DNA from: JAHFUS01 sp035689115
GTDB taxonomy: Bacteria; Actinomycetota; Acidimicrobiia; Acidimicrobiales; GCA-2861595
DNA length: 64,000 nucleotides
Assembly (NCBI GenBank): GCA_035689115.1
Contig: DASSMA010000043.1
Span: 1-64,000 of the forward strand
Direction: 5' to 3'
Shown here in pieces: positions 53,547-62,294 of the stretch. The notes beneath the pieces are model-generated. The model was not told the origin of the DNA, made no database searches, and saw only the letters and a program-made list of their open reading frames with translations. The translations under genes were made by a program, and so were the position numbers. Position 1 is the first letter of the stretch. Every line of letters starts with the position of its first letter.

Positions 53547-54400
53547 ACACATCGCACCTCGACGACGAAGCCCTGAGCGCCTCGCTGGACGGCGAGGAGC
53601 CGGACGCGGCCGCCCACCTGGCCGCCTGTGCAACCTGCGCCGGGCGGCGTGACGCCCTCGACACCGCCCGGCGCGCCGTCGCCGCTCCCCCCGCCCCCGC
53701 TCCCGTGGAGGCCGCCGACCGGGCCGTGGCCGCCGCCCTCGGCGCCTTCGACGCCGCCCGGCCCCCGACCGCGTCCCGCCCGGCGCGGGAGGCCTCGGTC
53801 GTCCCGCTCGCCGCTCCCGGCCGGCGGGCCCACGCCGCGCCGGCGCGGCGGCGGGCGGTGCCGGGGTGGGTGCTCGGTGTGGCGGCCGCCGTCGTGGCGA
53901 TCGCCCTGGCGGTGCCGGTCCTCACCCGCAGCAGCGACCACACGCAGGCCTCGCGTTCGGGGGCCGCCCTGCGGGACGAGGCAAAGACGGCGTCCGAACC
54001 GGCGATCGACGGCGGCGACCTCGGCGACCAGTCCGACCAGCTGGCCCTCGGGCAGGTGCTCACAGGGGCACTCGGCGGCGCCTCGCCCACTGCCGCCGAC
54101 CGGGCCGCCGAGGCGGCTCCGGCCACCACCACGGCCCCGCCGTCCGCTGGAGCGCCCAGCTTCGCGGCGACCGCCCCGAAGGCGGCGACCGCCGCACCCG
54201 GGTCGGTGCAGGCGTGCGAACCCATCGTCCGCCAGCAGTACGGCAAGGGCCTCGGCGCCCTGGAGTACCGGGCCAGCCTGCGCTGGCAGGGCACGCCGGC
54301 AGCCGTCTACGCCTACGCCCTCAGCGACACCCCGGGGAAGCACCGGGCCTTCGTCATGGCTCTTGACGGCTGCCAGCTGCTGGTCGTCCAGGGTTTCTGA
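53543..54400 (+). CDS. membrane anti-sigma factor with zinc-binding (ZAS) motif
   Basis: 285 residues. The N-terminal HLAACATC is the H-x3-C-x2-C zinc motif of ZAS anti-sigma factors. Next come a linker, one membrane helix (VPGWVLGVAAAVVAIALAVPVL), an Ala/Pro/Thr linker and an outer domain of about 80 residues with a Cys pair (QACEPIVRQQYGKG, ALDGCQLLVV). Overlaps sigM, so it probably holds that sigma factor at the membrane. Its last 47 bases overlap the end of the convergent membrane-protein gene. Confidence 0.88.
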   Translation: MNTSHLDDEALSASLDGEEPDAAAHLAACATCAGRRDALDTARRAVAAPPAPAPVEAADRAVAAALGAFDAARPPTASRPAREASVVPLAAPGRRAHAAPARRRAVPGWVLGVAAAVVAIALAVPVLTRSSDHTQASRSGAALRDEAKTASEPAIDGGDLGDQSDQLALGQVLTGALGGASPTAADRAAEAAPATTTAPPSAGAPSFAATAPKAATAAPGSVQACEPIVRQQYGKGLGALEYRASLRWQGTPAAVYAYALSDTPGKHRAFVMALDGCQLLVVQGF

Positions 54401-54707
54401 GCCACAGCCAGGCGGCCACCGGCGCCACGGCGGCACCCACCCAGGCGGCCCCGGCGATCCAGCCCAAGCGGTGGTCGAACCAGATCCACGAGGCCCACAC
54501 CATGCCCACGGCGCTGAACGACCCGGCGACCACCATGGTGAAGGCGTCGTGCTTGCGGCCCACCACGAGCATCAGCTCGGCCACCACCAGCCCGAACAGG
54601 GCGCCCGCCACGATGGCGGTGATGCCGGTGAGCTGGTACTCGCCCAGGGTGACGGCGCCCATGACGGTGACGAGCGCTCCCACCACGACGGAGAGCGTTC
54701 GGCGCAT
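54354..54707 (-). CDS. four-helix membrane protein
   Basis: 117 residues. Four hydrophobic helices (LSVVVGALVTVMGAVTLGEY, IVAGALFGLVVAELMLVVG, FTMVVAGSFSAVGMVWASW, IAGAAWVGAAVAPVAAWLWL). The 3' end overlaps the anti-sigma gene by 47 bases. No family recognised. Divergent from the small membrane gene at 54731. Confidence 0.6.
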   Translation of the reverse strand: MRRTLSVVVGALVTVMGAVTLGEYQLTGITAIVAGALFGLVVAELMLVVGRKHDAFTMVVAGSFSAVGMVWASWIWFDHRLGWIAGAAWVGAAVAPVAAWLWLRNPGRPAAGSRQEP

Positions 54708-54730
54708 TGCGGGCAGGGTAGTGTGCCTCT

Positions 54731-55054
54731 GTGGCTTCGCCCGCTGGTGCGCGTCCCGACGAAGGGGACTGGACGGTCCAGGCGGCCGACACCATCGAGC
54801 GCGTCGTCGGCACGATTCGTGACAACACCGCCGTTCGCCTCACCACCGTGGCCCGCGGCCTGGTGTACGGGGTGCTCGTCGCCGTCATGGGCGTCGCCAT
54901 CGTCGTGTGGCTCATCGTGATGGCCATCCGGTTGGTCAACATCCTGCTCCCCGGCGACGTGTGGGCCACCTACCTGTTCCTGGGAGGAATCTTCGTGCTG
55001 GTCGGGGCGTTCTTCCTCCGCAAGGCGTCATCCGCCGCCGCATCGAAGGGCTGA
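54731..55054 (+). CDS. small two-helix membrane protein before trxB
   Basis: 107 residues from GTG 54731. A soluble amphipathic start (DWTVQAADTIERVVGTIRDN), then two helices (GVLVAVMGVAIVVWLIVMAI and VWATYLFLGGIFVLVGAFFL) and a short Ser/Ala tail. It resembles small phage-holin-superfamily-like proteins found in actinobacterial chromosomes. Four bases before trxB, so likely in that operon. Confidence 0.7.
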   Translation: MASPAGARPDEGDWTVQAADTIERVVGTIRDNTAVRLTTVARGLVYGVLVAVMGVAIVVWLIVMAIRLVNILLPGDVWATYLFLGGIFVLVGAFFLRKASSAAASKG

Positions 55055-55057
55055 TCG

Positions 55058-56041
55058 TTGACCAAGGTCCGGGACATCATCATCATCGGCTCCGGTCCCG
55101 CCGGGCTCACCGCCGCCATCTACGCGGCGCGGGCCAACCTCCAGCCCCTGGTGCTGGAGGGCGAGCCGTCGTCCACCAGCGACCAGCCCGGCGGCCAGCT
55201 CATGCTCACCACCGACGTGGAGAACTACCCGGGCTTCGTCGACGGCATCCAAGGACCGGAGCTGATGCGCACCTTCCGGGCCCAGGCGGAGCGCTTCGGC
55301 GCCGAGCTGGTCGTCGCCAAGGCCACCCGCGTCGACTTCTCCAGCCGCCCCTTCGGGGTGTGGGTGGGCGACGACGAGTACCGGGCCCGGGCCGTCATCG
55401 TCTCCACCGGCGCCCGGGCGCTGATGCTGGGGCTTCCCAGCGAGCAGCGGCTGCTCGGCTACGGCGTGTCCACCTGCGCCACCTGCGACGGCTTCTTCTT
55501 CCGCGACGAGGAGATCGCGGTGGTCGGGGGCGGCGACTCCGCCCTCGAGGAGGCGATCTTCCTGTCGAAGTTCGCCACCAAGGTCACCGTGATCCACCGG
55601 CGCAAGGAGCTGCGGGCCTCGAAGATCATGCAGGACCGCGCCTTCCGCAACCCGAAGATCCAGTTCCTCTGGGACTCGGTGGTCACCGAGGTGCTGGGCG
55701 ACAGCACGGTGGAAGGCGTCCGGGTGCGCAACGTGGTCACCAACGAGGAGACCGACATCCCCCTGGCCGGCCTGTTCGTGGCCATCGGCCACGTGCCCAA
55801 CACCAGCATCTTCACCGGCCAGCTGCAGATGGACGAAGCCGGCTACATCGTCACCCAGCCCGACTCGTCCCGCACCGACGTCGACGGCGTGTTCGCCTGC
55901 GGCGACGTGCAGGACTCGGTCTACCGCCAGGCCATCACCGCCGCCGGGTCCGGCTGCATGGCCGCCATCGACGCCGAGCGCTGGCTGGAAGCCCAGCACG
56001 ACGCTCCCGACGAGATCGTCGCAACCCAAAGCACCAGGTGA
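55058..56041 (+). CDS. trxB: thioredoxin-disulfide reductase
   Basis: 327 residues from TTG 55058. FAD site DIIIIGSGPAGLTAAIYAARANL, active-site disulfide CATCDGFFF, NADPH site VVGGGDSALEEA with HRRKELRA, and C-terminal GVFACGDVQDSVYRQAITAAGSGCMAA. Reduces thioredoxin with NADPH. Its substrate gene trxA starts 36 bases later. Confidence 0.97.
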   Translation: MTKVRDIIIIGSGPAGLTAAIYAARANLQPLVLEGEPSSTSDQPGGQLMLTTDVENYPGFVDGIQGPELMRTFRAQAERFGAELVVAKATRVDFSSRPFGVWVGDDEYRARAVIVSTGARALMLGLPSEQRLLGYGVSTCATCDGFFFRDEEIAVVGGGDSALEEAIFLSKFATKVTVIHRRKELRASKIMQDRAFRNPKIQFLWDSVVTEVLGDSTVEGVRVRNVVTNEETDIPLAGLFVAIGHVPNTSIFTGQLQMDEAGYIVTQPDSSRTDVDGVFACGDVQDSVYRQAITAAGSGCMAAIDAERWLEAQHDAPDEIVATQSTR

Positions 56042-56077
56042 CGGCCGCCGTCACCGCCCAAGGAAGGAAGCACCCCC

Positions 56078-56425
56078 GTGGCTGACACCCAGAACGGCAC
56101 CAGCGTGTCGATCCCCCACCTCACCTCCACCACCTTCGACGAGGAGGTCGGCAGCGCCACCGAGCCGCTGGTGGTCGACTTCTGGGCCGAGTGGTGCGGG
56201 CCGTGCAAGATGATCGCCCCCGTCCTCCAGGAGATCGCCGACGAGCACGCCGGGTCGATCCGGGTGGCCAAGCTCAACGTCGACGACCATCCCGACATCG
56301 CCCGCCGGTACGACATCCTCAGCATCCCGACCCTGATCGTGTTCAAGGACGGCCGGCCCGAGTTGCGGCTGCGGGGTGCCAAGGGCAAGCGCCAGCTGCT
56401 CGAAGAGCTCGCGGCGTTCCTGTAG
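56078..56425 (+). CDS. trxA: thioredoxin
   Basis: 115 residues from GTG 56078, with AAGGAAGG upstream. Active site WAEWCGPCKMIAPVL, followed by KLNVDDHPDIARRYDILSIPTLIVFKDG with the cis-Pro. An N-terminal 14-residue extension precedes the fold. Reduced by TrxB encoded just before. Followed 11 bases later by the cwlM-like gene. Confidence 0.96.
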   Translation: MADTQNGTSVSIPHLTSTTFDEEVGSATEPLVVDFWAEWCGPCKMIAPVLQEIADEHAGSIRVAKLNVDDHPDIARRYDILSIPTLIVFKDGRPELRLRGAKGKRQLLEELAAFL

Positions 56426-56436
56426 AAGGGCGGCCG

Positions 56437-57417
56437 GTGCGCACCGGCGACCACGGCGAGGCGGTGCGCGACCTCCAGCACCGCCTGGGCGGGCTGGGGC
56501 TGGCGGCGGCCGGCGACGAGCCCGGCACCTACGGGCCCGCCACCGAGGAAGCCGTCCGCTCCTTCCAGCGCAGCCGCGGGCTGCGGGCGGACGGCATCTG
56601 CGGCCGACAGACGTGGGCCGCCCTCGTGGAGGCGGGCTGGCGGCTGGGCGACCGGCTGCTCTACCTGCGCCAGCCCATGCTCCGGGGCGACGACGTCGCC
56701 GCCCTCCAGAGCCGGCTGGGCGGCCTCGGCTTCGACGCCGGCCGGGTTGACGGCATCTTCGGGCCCGACACGGAGGGCGCCCTCCAGGAGTTCCAGCGCA
56801 ACATCGGCATCGTGGTCGACGGCGTGTGCGGGCCCACCACCCTCGACATGTTCGAGCGCTTCGGCCGCCACGTCGCCGACCGGCCGCCGGTGGCCGCCCT
56901 GCGCGAGGTCGAGCGGCTGCGCCGCGCCCCACGAACCCTCAACGGGTGGCGGGTCGTGCTTGGCGACGGCGGGGGCATGCACGCCGCCCTCAGCGCCACC
57001 GAGCGCGTGCTCAAGCACGCCGGTGCCGAGGTGGTGGTGGTGCACCACCCCGAGCAGTCCGACCAGGCGGCGGAGGCCAACGCCGCCCGGGGCCACGTGT
57101 TCATCGGCCTGCGGCTGGAACCGGGCGGCGAGGGGTGCTCGTCGGCCCACTATGCCGGGCACCGCTACGAGTCGCCCGGCGGCCGGCGGCTGGCCGAGCT
57201 GGTGCAGGCCATGGTGCCCGAGGCCCTCGGCATCGGCGACGGCGGCGTGCGGGGGATGGCCATCCCTGTGCTGAAGGAGACCAAGATGCCGGCCGTCGTG
57301 TGCGAGCTGGGCCCGCCGGCGTCGGTCGTGGCCCGGATCCCCGACCTGGCCGACGCCCTGGGGGCGGTGCTGGCCACCTGGGTGGCCGACCCCGTCGACG
57401 ACGCCCTCGAAGCCTGA
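56437..57417 (+). CDS. cwlM: CwlM-like protein: two PG-binding domains plus degenerate amidase_3
   Basis: 326 residues from GTG 56437. Two PG_binding_1 modules (about 6-70 GPATEEAVRSFQRSRGLRADG; 80-145 FGPDTEGALQEFQRNIGIVVDG) and an amidase_3 fold (about 165-320). The usual first zinc site LDPGHGG reads LGDGGGMH here, while the late Glu in PAVVCELGPP is kept, so catalysis is doubtful. No signal peptide. In mycobacteria CwlM (Rv3915) is a cytoplasmic regulator of MurA. Same position trxA-cwlM-parB as there. Confidence 0.88.
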   Translation: MRTGDHGEAVRDLQHRLGGLGLAAAGDEPGTYGPATEEAVRSFQRSRGLRADGICGRQTWAALVEAGWRLGDRLLYLRQPMLRGDDVAALQSRLGGLGFDAGRVDGIFGPDTEGALQEFQRNIGIVVDGVCGPTTLDMFERFGRHVADRPPVAALREVERLRRAPRTLNGWRVVLGDGGGMHAALSATERVLKHAGAEVVVVHHPEQSDQAAEANAARGHVFIGLRLEPGGEGCSSAHYAGHRYESPGGRRLAELVQAMVPEALGIGDGGVRGMAIPVLKETKMPAVVCELGPPASVVARIPDLADALGAVLATWVADPVDDALEA

Positions 57418-57477
57418 GCGTTTCCACAACCTCATGCACAGGGTGTGGACTGCCCTCGACCTCGACCGCGGGGTGGT

Positions 57478-58365
57478 TCACCCCTCCGTGGAGGGTGCCT
57501 CCGTCATCGCCCGGTAGATGCGCTCGAGATCCTCGAGGGTCGCGAACTCCACCAGCACACGACCCTTCTTGGCCCCCATCTCGACCTTGACGCGCGTGTC
57601 GAGGTGGTGGGAGAGCAGCTCCTCCAGCTCGAGCAGGCCCGGAGGGCGCAGCCGCTTCACCGAGGAGGCGGCGGCGGCACCCGGTACGGCCTCGCCCAGC
57701 TGGTTGCGGGCCCGGACCGCCTCCTCCACCGCCCGCACCGACAGGCCCTCCCGCACCGCCCGCTTGGCCAGCGCCTCCTGGAAGGCCCGGTCGGGCGTAC
57801 CGAGCAGCGCCCGGGCATGCCCCTCGGCCAACTCGCCGTCGGCCACCAGCCGCTGCACGGCCGGCGGCAGCTGGAAGAGCCGGAGGGTGTTGGTGATGGC
57901 GGCCCTGCTCTTGCCCACCCGGACCGCCAGCTCCTCGTGGGTGAGGTTGAAGTCCTCGATGAGCTGCCGGTAGGCGGCACCCTCCTCCAGAGGGTTGAGG
58001 TTCTCCCGGTGGATGTTCTCGACCAGCGCCTGCTCGAGGCTCGCCTCGTCGCCGACCTGGCGCACGAGGGCCGGGATCGTCTGCAACCCGGCGCGCTTGG
58101 CCGCCCGCCACCGGCGCTCGCCGGCGATCAGCTCGTAGCGGTCGTCGCCCGCCGGCCGTACCAGCACCGGCTGGAGCACACCCAGCTCGCGCACCGACGC
58201 GGTGAGCGATGCCAGGTGCTCCTCGTCGAAGTACTTCCGGGGCTGGAAATTATTGGGAACGATGCTCGACAGCGGGACTTCGACCAGCGCCGAACCCAGC
58301 TCGCCCGCGACCTCCGACGGGATCAGGGCCCCGAGGCCCCTACCCAACCCGCTGCGGCGCGCCAC
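57478..58365 (-). CDS. parB: chromosome partitioning protein ParB
   Basis: 295 residues from GTG 58365. N-terminal RRSGLGRGLGALI binds ParA; the CTPase/ParB-N box RYELIAGERRWRAAKRAG, ENIHRENLNPLEE and the HTH NLTHEELAVRVGKSRAAITNTLRL that reads parS; C-terminal dimer domain EELLSHHLDTRVKV. Its 5' end overlaps parA by 26 bases. Loads at the parS sites at 59660 and 59686. Confidence 0.97.
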   Translation of the reverse strand: MARRSGLGRGLGALIPSEVAGELGSALVEVPLSSIVPNNFQPRKYFDEEHLASLTASVRELGVLQPVLVRPAGDDRYELIAGERRWRAAKRAGLQTIPALVRQVGDEASLEQALVENIHRENLNPLEEGAAYRQLIEDFNLTHEELAVRVGKSRAAITNTLRLFQLPPAVQRLVADGELAEGHARALLGTPDRAFQEALAKRAVREGLSVRAVEEAVRARNQLGEAVPGAAAASSVKRLRPPGLLELEELLSHHLDTRVKVEMGAKKGRVLVEFATLEDLERIYRAMTEAPSTEG

Positions 58366-59614
58366 CGCTCACCTCCTTGGCCAGCTCGCGGTAGGCGATG
58401 GCCCCCCGAGACGTGGGATCGAACACGATGATCGGCTGCCCGAAGCTGGGTGCCTCGCTGAGGCGCACCGTCCGGGGCACGATGTTGCGGCACACTTTGT
58501 CGCCGAAGTGGCTCCTGACCTCCGACGCCACCTGCTCGGCCAGCTTGGTGCGGGCGTCGAACATCGTGAGCACGATGGCGCTCACTTCGAGCCGGGCGTT
58601 GAGGTTCGCCTGGACGAGGCTCACATTGCGCAGCAGCTGCCCGAGGCCCTCCAGGGCGTAGTACTCGCACTGGATCGGCACCACCACCTCGGACGCGGCC
58701 GCGAGCGCGTTCACGGTGATGAGGCCGAGCGACGGTGGGCAGTCGATCACGACGAAGTCGAAGTCGTCGAGCACCGGGTCGAGAGCGCGGCGCAGCTTCA
58801 GCTCCCTGCTGAAGGCCGGCACCAGCTCGATCTCGGCGCCGGCCAGGTCGATGGTGGCCGGACACACGAACAGGTTGCGGAGACTGGTCGGCTCGATGCA
58901 GTCCTCGAGGGCGACGTCGTGCATCATCACGTCGTACACCGAGACCTCGAGGTTGCGGGGGTTGATCCCGAGCCCGGTGGTGGCGTTGCCCTGCGGGTCG
59001 AGGTCCACCACCAGCACGCGGTACCCGAGTTCGGCGAGGCCGGCGCCGAGGTTCACCGCCGTGGTGGTCTTCCCCACGCCGCCCTTCTGGTTGGCGATGG
59101 CGATCACTCGCGGCAGCTCCCTGACGAACCGGGTGGGCGAGGGAAGCTCCGCCGTCGCCGGTTTCGGGTCGAGGAACGGCGCGGCGTCGGGCGGCAGCCC
59201 CAACGGCACGGGTCCGCGCTCGGGGGCGCTGGCTGGACCGTCCGTCGGGGTGTCCACGGTCAGGCCAGTGCCGTCCCTGCCTTCGGCCGGATCCGGCGCG
59301 TCCACGGTGGGATTCGGGCCGGCCTCGGCGTCCTCCGCCGTGTCGGACGGGTGGTCGAGGAGTGCAGCATCCGCCCCGAGGTCCGGGGTTTCGGGCGCCG
59401 GGACCACACCGGTGTGGGCCTCGGCGGTGGAAACCACCCCGTCGGCCTCGTCGGCGACCACGTCCTCGCCAGCGCCCAGCTCCGGCGCTGGCCCCGGGTT
59501 CTCCTCCATCGGTGGCCGCTCCGCCGCTGCGTCGACCGGCTCCTGCTCCTGCCGGCGCAGCTGTTCGAAGATGGCGCGGCCCCGTTCGACGATGTCATCG
59601 GCCGGCACGGTCAC
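58340..59614 (-). CDS. parA: chromosome partitioning ATPase ParA with long acidic N-terminus
   Basis: 424 residues; the ATPase core is about 255. Deviant Walker A ANQKGGVGKTTTAVNLGAGL, then DLDPQGNATTGLG and FVVIDCPPSLGLITVNAL. A 165-residue Pro/Glu/Asp-rich N-terminal region (MEENPGPAPELGAGEDVVAD and more) precedes it; mycobacterial ParA also has an extension, but this one is longer. A later start would drop it: GTG at the VRELPRVIAIANQKGG-type region is not obvious, so I keep the long form. Confidence 0.93.
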   Translation of the reverse strand: MTVPADDIVERGRAIFEQLRRQEQEPVDAAAERPPMEENPGPAPELGAGEDVVADEADGVVSTAEAHTGVVPAPETPDLGADAALLDHPSDTAEDAEAGPNPTVDAPDPAEGRDGTGLTVDTPTDGPASAPERGPVPLGLPPDAAPFLDPKPATAELPSPTRFVRELPRVIAIANQKGGVGKTTTAVNLGAGLAELGYRVLVVDLDPQGNATTGLGINPRNLEVSVYDVMMHDVALEDCIEPTSLRNLFVCPATIDLAGAEIELVPAFSRELKLRRALDPVLDDFDFVVIDCPPSLGLITVNALAAASEVVVPIQCEYYALEGLGQLLRNVSLVQANLNARLEVSAIVLTMFDARTKLAEQVASEVRSHFGDKVCRNIVPRTVRLSEAPSFGQPIIVFDPTSRGAIAYRELAKEVSGGAPQRVG

Positions 59615-59659
59615 CGCCCCATGCTTGCCGCTGGCGGGCGGAAGGTCAAGAACCCTCGC

Positions 59660-59673
59660 GTTTCACGTGAAAC
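59660..59673. promoter_or_regulatory. parS site 1
   Basis: GTTTCACGTGAAAC, the exact core of the bacterial parS palindrome. It lies between parA and rsmG, upstream of the parA start. Confidence 0.95.
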
Positions 59674-59685
59674 GGGCGCCAGCCG

Positions 59686-59699
59686 GTTTCACGTGAAAC
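59686..59699. promoter_or_regulatory. parS site 2
   Basis: A second GTTTCACGTGAAAC, 26 bases from the first centre to centre and just before the rsmG stop. The pair sits near parAB and dnaA, as expected for origin-proximal ParB loading. Confidence 0.95.
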
Positions 59700-59700
59700 G

Positions 59701-60330
59701 TCAGAACAGCGGGCGCTTGGCGGGGACACCGCTGCGCCGGGGGTAGGCCTCGGGGCAGGGCTCGTCTTGACGCAGCACCTGGAATCGCGAGAAGGCCTGC
59801 TCTATCCGGGCCGCCGGCCGCAGACCAAGAGCGGCCAGTCCCGCCGCCGGCCACCGGTCCTCGTCGCCGACGGGGGGCTCCGACACCACCAACCGCCCTC
59901 CCTCGTGGAGCAGCGGGGAAGCGCACTCCGCCGTCACCGCCGGCGGTCCAAAGCTGCGGGCCACCACCAGATCGGCCCAACCGCGCCACGCTGGATCCCG
60001 ACCCACCTCCTCCGCCCGCCCGTGGGCGACCCGCACGGCGTCAGACAGAGCGAGCGCCTGGACGGCCTCGGCCAGGAACGCCGCCCGCCGGTCCTTGCTC
60101 TCCAGCAGCAGGAACGACGACCCCGGCCAGGCAAACGCCAGCACCAGCCCGGGAACACCGCCACCGCTGCCCAGGTCGACCACCCGCGCTGGGCCCGGCG
60201 TCCCCACCGCCTGCACGAACCCGCCGGCGTGCTGCACGTGGGCGGCCACCGGTCCCGGACCCAGGAAGCCCAGCTGGCGGGCCTGCTCCAGGACATCCTC
60301 GAGGGCCGGCGGGCCCCCGGCGGCGGTCAT
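59701..60330 (-). CDS. rsmG: 16S rRNA (guanine-N7) methyltransferase
   Basis: 209 residues. SAM site RVVDLGSGGGVPGLVLAFAWP, then LLLESKDRRAAFLAEAVQAL and the VVARSFGPPAVTAECASPLL region. Methylates G527 of 16S rRNA. Overlaps the jag stop (GTGA/ATGA-type) and its own stop abuts the parS pair. Confidence 0.95.
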   Translation of the reverse strand: MTAAGGPPALEDVLEQARQLGFLGPGPVAAHVQHAGGFVQAVGTPGPARVVDLGSGGGVPGLVLAFAWPGSSFLLLESKDRRAAFLAEAVQALALSDAVRVAHGRAEEVGRDPAWRGWADLVVARSFGPPAVTAECASPLLHEGGRLVVSEPPVGDEDRWPAAGLAALGLRPAARIEQAFSRFQVLRQDEPCPEAYPRRSGVPAKRPLF

Positions 60331-61121
60331 GCGGGGGAGATGACCACCCGACGCCGGGGCTCCTCGCCTTCCGAGGTCGTGCTCACACCCTCGAGCTGGT
60401 TCACCGTGTCGTGCACCACCTTGCGGTCGGCCGCCGACATGGGCTCCAGCGCCTTGGCCACCCCCGAGGAGCGCACGTCGGCCGCCACCGACTGCACGAA
60501 CCGCTCGAGGGCGGCCTTGCGCTTGCTCCGGTAGCCGCTCACGTCCACCAGGAGCCGCCCGTTCCGGGCCCCCGTGCGGTGCTGCACCACGCGCCGGGTG
60601 ACCTCCTGGACGGCGCCGAGCGTGGCCCCGCCGGGTCCGATCAGGAGACGCAGTTCCGGGCCGTCGACCAGCAGCTCGACGGTGTCCTCGTCGACCTCGC
60701 GGACCTCGACCCGCCCCTCGGTGTCGAAGGACCCGAGGAGCCCGGTGAGGAACTCCTGGGCCACATCGGCCTGATCACGCAACGGGACGTCTCGGTCCAT
60801 CTCTGCTCCTTGAGGCGGGGCGGGTGGTTGGCGGGGGGTCGGGGTGGGCGGAGCCGGCTCGGCGGCGGGCGGGCGCTCCGGGGCGGGCGAACCGCCTTTG
60901 CTGCCTCGGCGGCGCCGGTCGCGCCGCTCGTCCTTGGGCCTGGGCCGGTTGGGCCGAACCCGGGCCCGGACACGGGCCTCCGACCGGAGCCGCCCGAACA
61001 GGCCCAGTCGCGGTTCCTCCAGGATCTCGAACTCGGCGTCGGTCTCGTCGATGCCGAGCCGGTCGAGGGCGGCCTCCTTGGCCTCCTCGATGGTTCGCCC
61101 CGTGGTCTCGACCCACTCCAC
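60327..61121 (-). CDS. jag: Jag/KhpB family RNA-binding protein
   Basis: 264 residues from GTG 61121 (first residues VEWVETTGRTIEEAKEAALDRLGI form the Jag-N domain). A low-complexity Arg/Pro/Glu region (about 70-130) follows; then the KH-like domain (VEVREVDEDTVELLVDGPELRLLIGPGGATLGAVQEV) and R3H domain (RKAALERFVQSVAADVRSSG). Binds RNA. Eight bases after yidC, as in most origin regions. Confidence 0.93.
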   Translation of the reverse strand: MEWVETTGRTIEEAKEAALDRLGIDETDAEFEILEEPRLGLFGRLRSEARVRARVRPNRPRPKDERRDRRRRGSKGGSPAPERPPAAEPAPPTPTPRQPPAPPQGAEMDRDVPLRDQADVAQEFLTGLLGSFDTEGRVEVREVDEDTVELLVDGPELRLLIGPGGATLGAVQEVTRRVVQHRTGARNGRLLVDVSGYRSKRKAALERFVQSVAADVRSSGVAKALEPMSAADRKVVHDTVNQLEGVSTTSEGEEPRRRVVISPA

Positions 61122-61128
61122 CGCAGCC

Positions 61129-62067
61129 CTACCGCTTCTTGCGCTTCTTCGGCTGCGGGCGCGCAGACCGCTGGGGGACAGGCGGCGGCGGCTTGCTGCC
61201 GTTCGTCCCCGGCTTCGCCCCCTTCGGCGGCGGTTGGGCCTTCCCCTTGGCCGGCGGTACCTTGCCACCCTTCGGCGGTGGCTGGCCCTTGCCGCCCTTC
61301 GGCGGGGTGATCTCCTCGGCCTTCGCCTCCAACTCCTTGGCCCGCGACTCCACGTGCGCCTTCAGGGTGGGATCGAACCGGTACATGGCCGACGTCTGCC
61401 CGATGCGGAACAGCGCCGAGGTCAGGAAATAGATGTTCACGCCAGCCGGGATGCTGAGGGAGATGAGGCCGAAGAAACCCGGCATCACCGTGAGCATCAT
61501 CTGCTGCTGGGGATTCGACGACCGGGTGTTGCGGGCCATGGTCTGGCGCGTCTGCCAGTACTGGGTGAACACCACGAGGGCGACGAGGATGTAATAGGGC
61601 AGGGCGGCGGCGAAGGAGCCGTGGTGCTCCCTGGCGCTCTGGGACAGGTCCATGCCCAAGGCGTTCATCTGGCCGTTGGACTTCACCAGCGCCTGGTACA
61701 GCGCGCTCGACGAACTGATGTACTTCGGTGGTGTCGCAGTGAGTCCCTTGATCACCCGGTACATCACGATGAAGACGGGCATCTGTATCAGGAGCGGCAG
61801 GCACCCGGCGACCGGGTTGACGTTGTGCTCCTTGTAGAGCGCCATCATCTCCTTGTTGAGCTGCTCCCGGTCGCCGCCCTTGTACTTGGCCTGAAGGGCC
61901 TTCATCTCCGGCTGGAGCTTCTGCATGGCCAGCATGGAGCGGGTGCTCTTGAGGGTGAGGGGAGACAGCACCAGCATCACCGTGATGGTGAGCAGGGCGA
62001 TGGCGACGGCGTAGTTGGGGATGATGGAGTAGAACCACGCCAGGAGATTTGCCAGAAGCTGGAACAT
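61129..62067 (-). CDS. yidC: membrane protein insertase YidC
   Basis: 312 residues from ATG 62067 (overlap ATGA with yidD). Short Gram-positive form without the large periplasmic domain: LLAWFYSIIPNYAVAIALLTITVMLVLSPLTLKSTRSMLAMQKLQPEMKALQAKYKG, then the QMPVFIVMYRVIKGL helix. The C-terminal tail is Lys/Pro/Gly-rich (KGGKGQPPPKGGK repeats), typical of ribosome-binding tails. Inserts membrane proteins with SecYEG. Confidence 0.95.
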   Translation of the reverse strand: MFQLLANLLAWFYSIIPNYAVAIALLTITVMLVLSPLTLKSTRSMLAMQKLQPEMKALQAKYKGGDREQLNKEMMALYKEHNVNPVAGCLPLLIQMPVFIVMYRVIKGLTATPPKYISSSSALYQALVKSNGQMNALGMDLSQSAREHHGSFAAALPYYILVALVVFTQYWQTRQTMARNTRSSNPQQQMMLTVMPGFFGLISLSIPAGVNIYFLTSALFRIGQTSAMYRFDPTLKAHVESRAKELEAKAEEITPPKGGKGQPPPKGGKVPPAKGKAQPPPKGAKPGTNGSKPPPPVPQRSARPQPKKRKKR

Positions 62068-62294
62068 CAGGCCTCCCGCGCCGGGACCGGGTCGGCGCCC
62101 ATGCCACCCCAGGGATGGCAGCGCCCGAGGCGGCGGACGGTGAGCCACGTCCCGCGGGCGGCGCCGTGGACCTCGAGAGCCTCGAGCGCGTAGTTCGAAC
62201 AGGTCGGCAGGAACCGGCACGGCGACGGCCGGCCGGCTCGCACCGCCTGGTACAGGCGGACGGGGAGGGCGAGGATGCGCGCCGGCAGCGTCAC
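62067..62294 (-). CDS. yidD: membrane protein insertion efficiency factor YidD
   Basis: 75 residues. LPVRLYQAVRAGRPSPCRFLPTCSNYALEALEVHGAARG and RLGRCHPWGGMGADPVP with the three conserved Cys. Helps YidC insertion. Overlaps yidC at ATGA and rnpA at its start. Confidence 0.95.
   Translation of the reverse strand: MTLPARILALPVRLYQAVRAGRPSPCRFLPTCSNYALEALEVHGAARGTWLTVRRLGRCHPWGGMGADPVPAREA

Noticed and set aside
57418..57477. DnaA boxes marking an origin between cwlM and parB
   Set aside because: TTTCCACAA and TGTGGACTG are only loose matches in a 60-base gap; too few and too weak.
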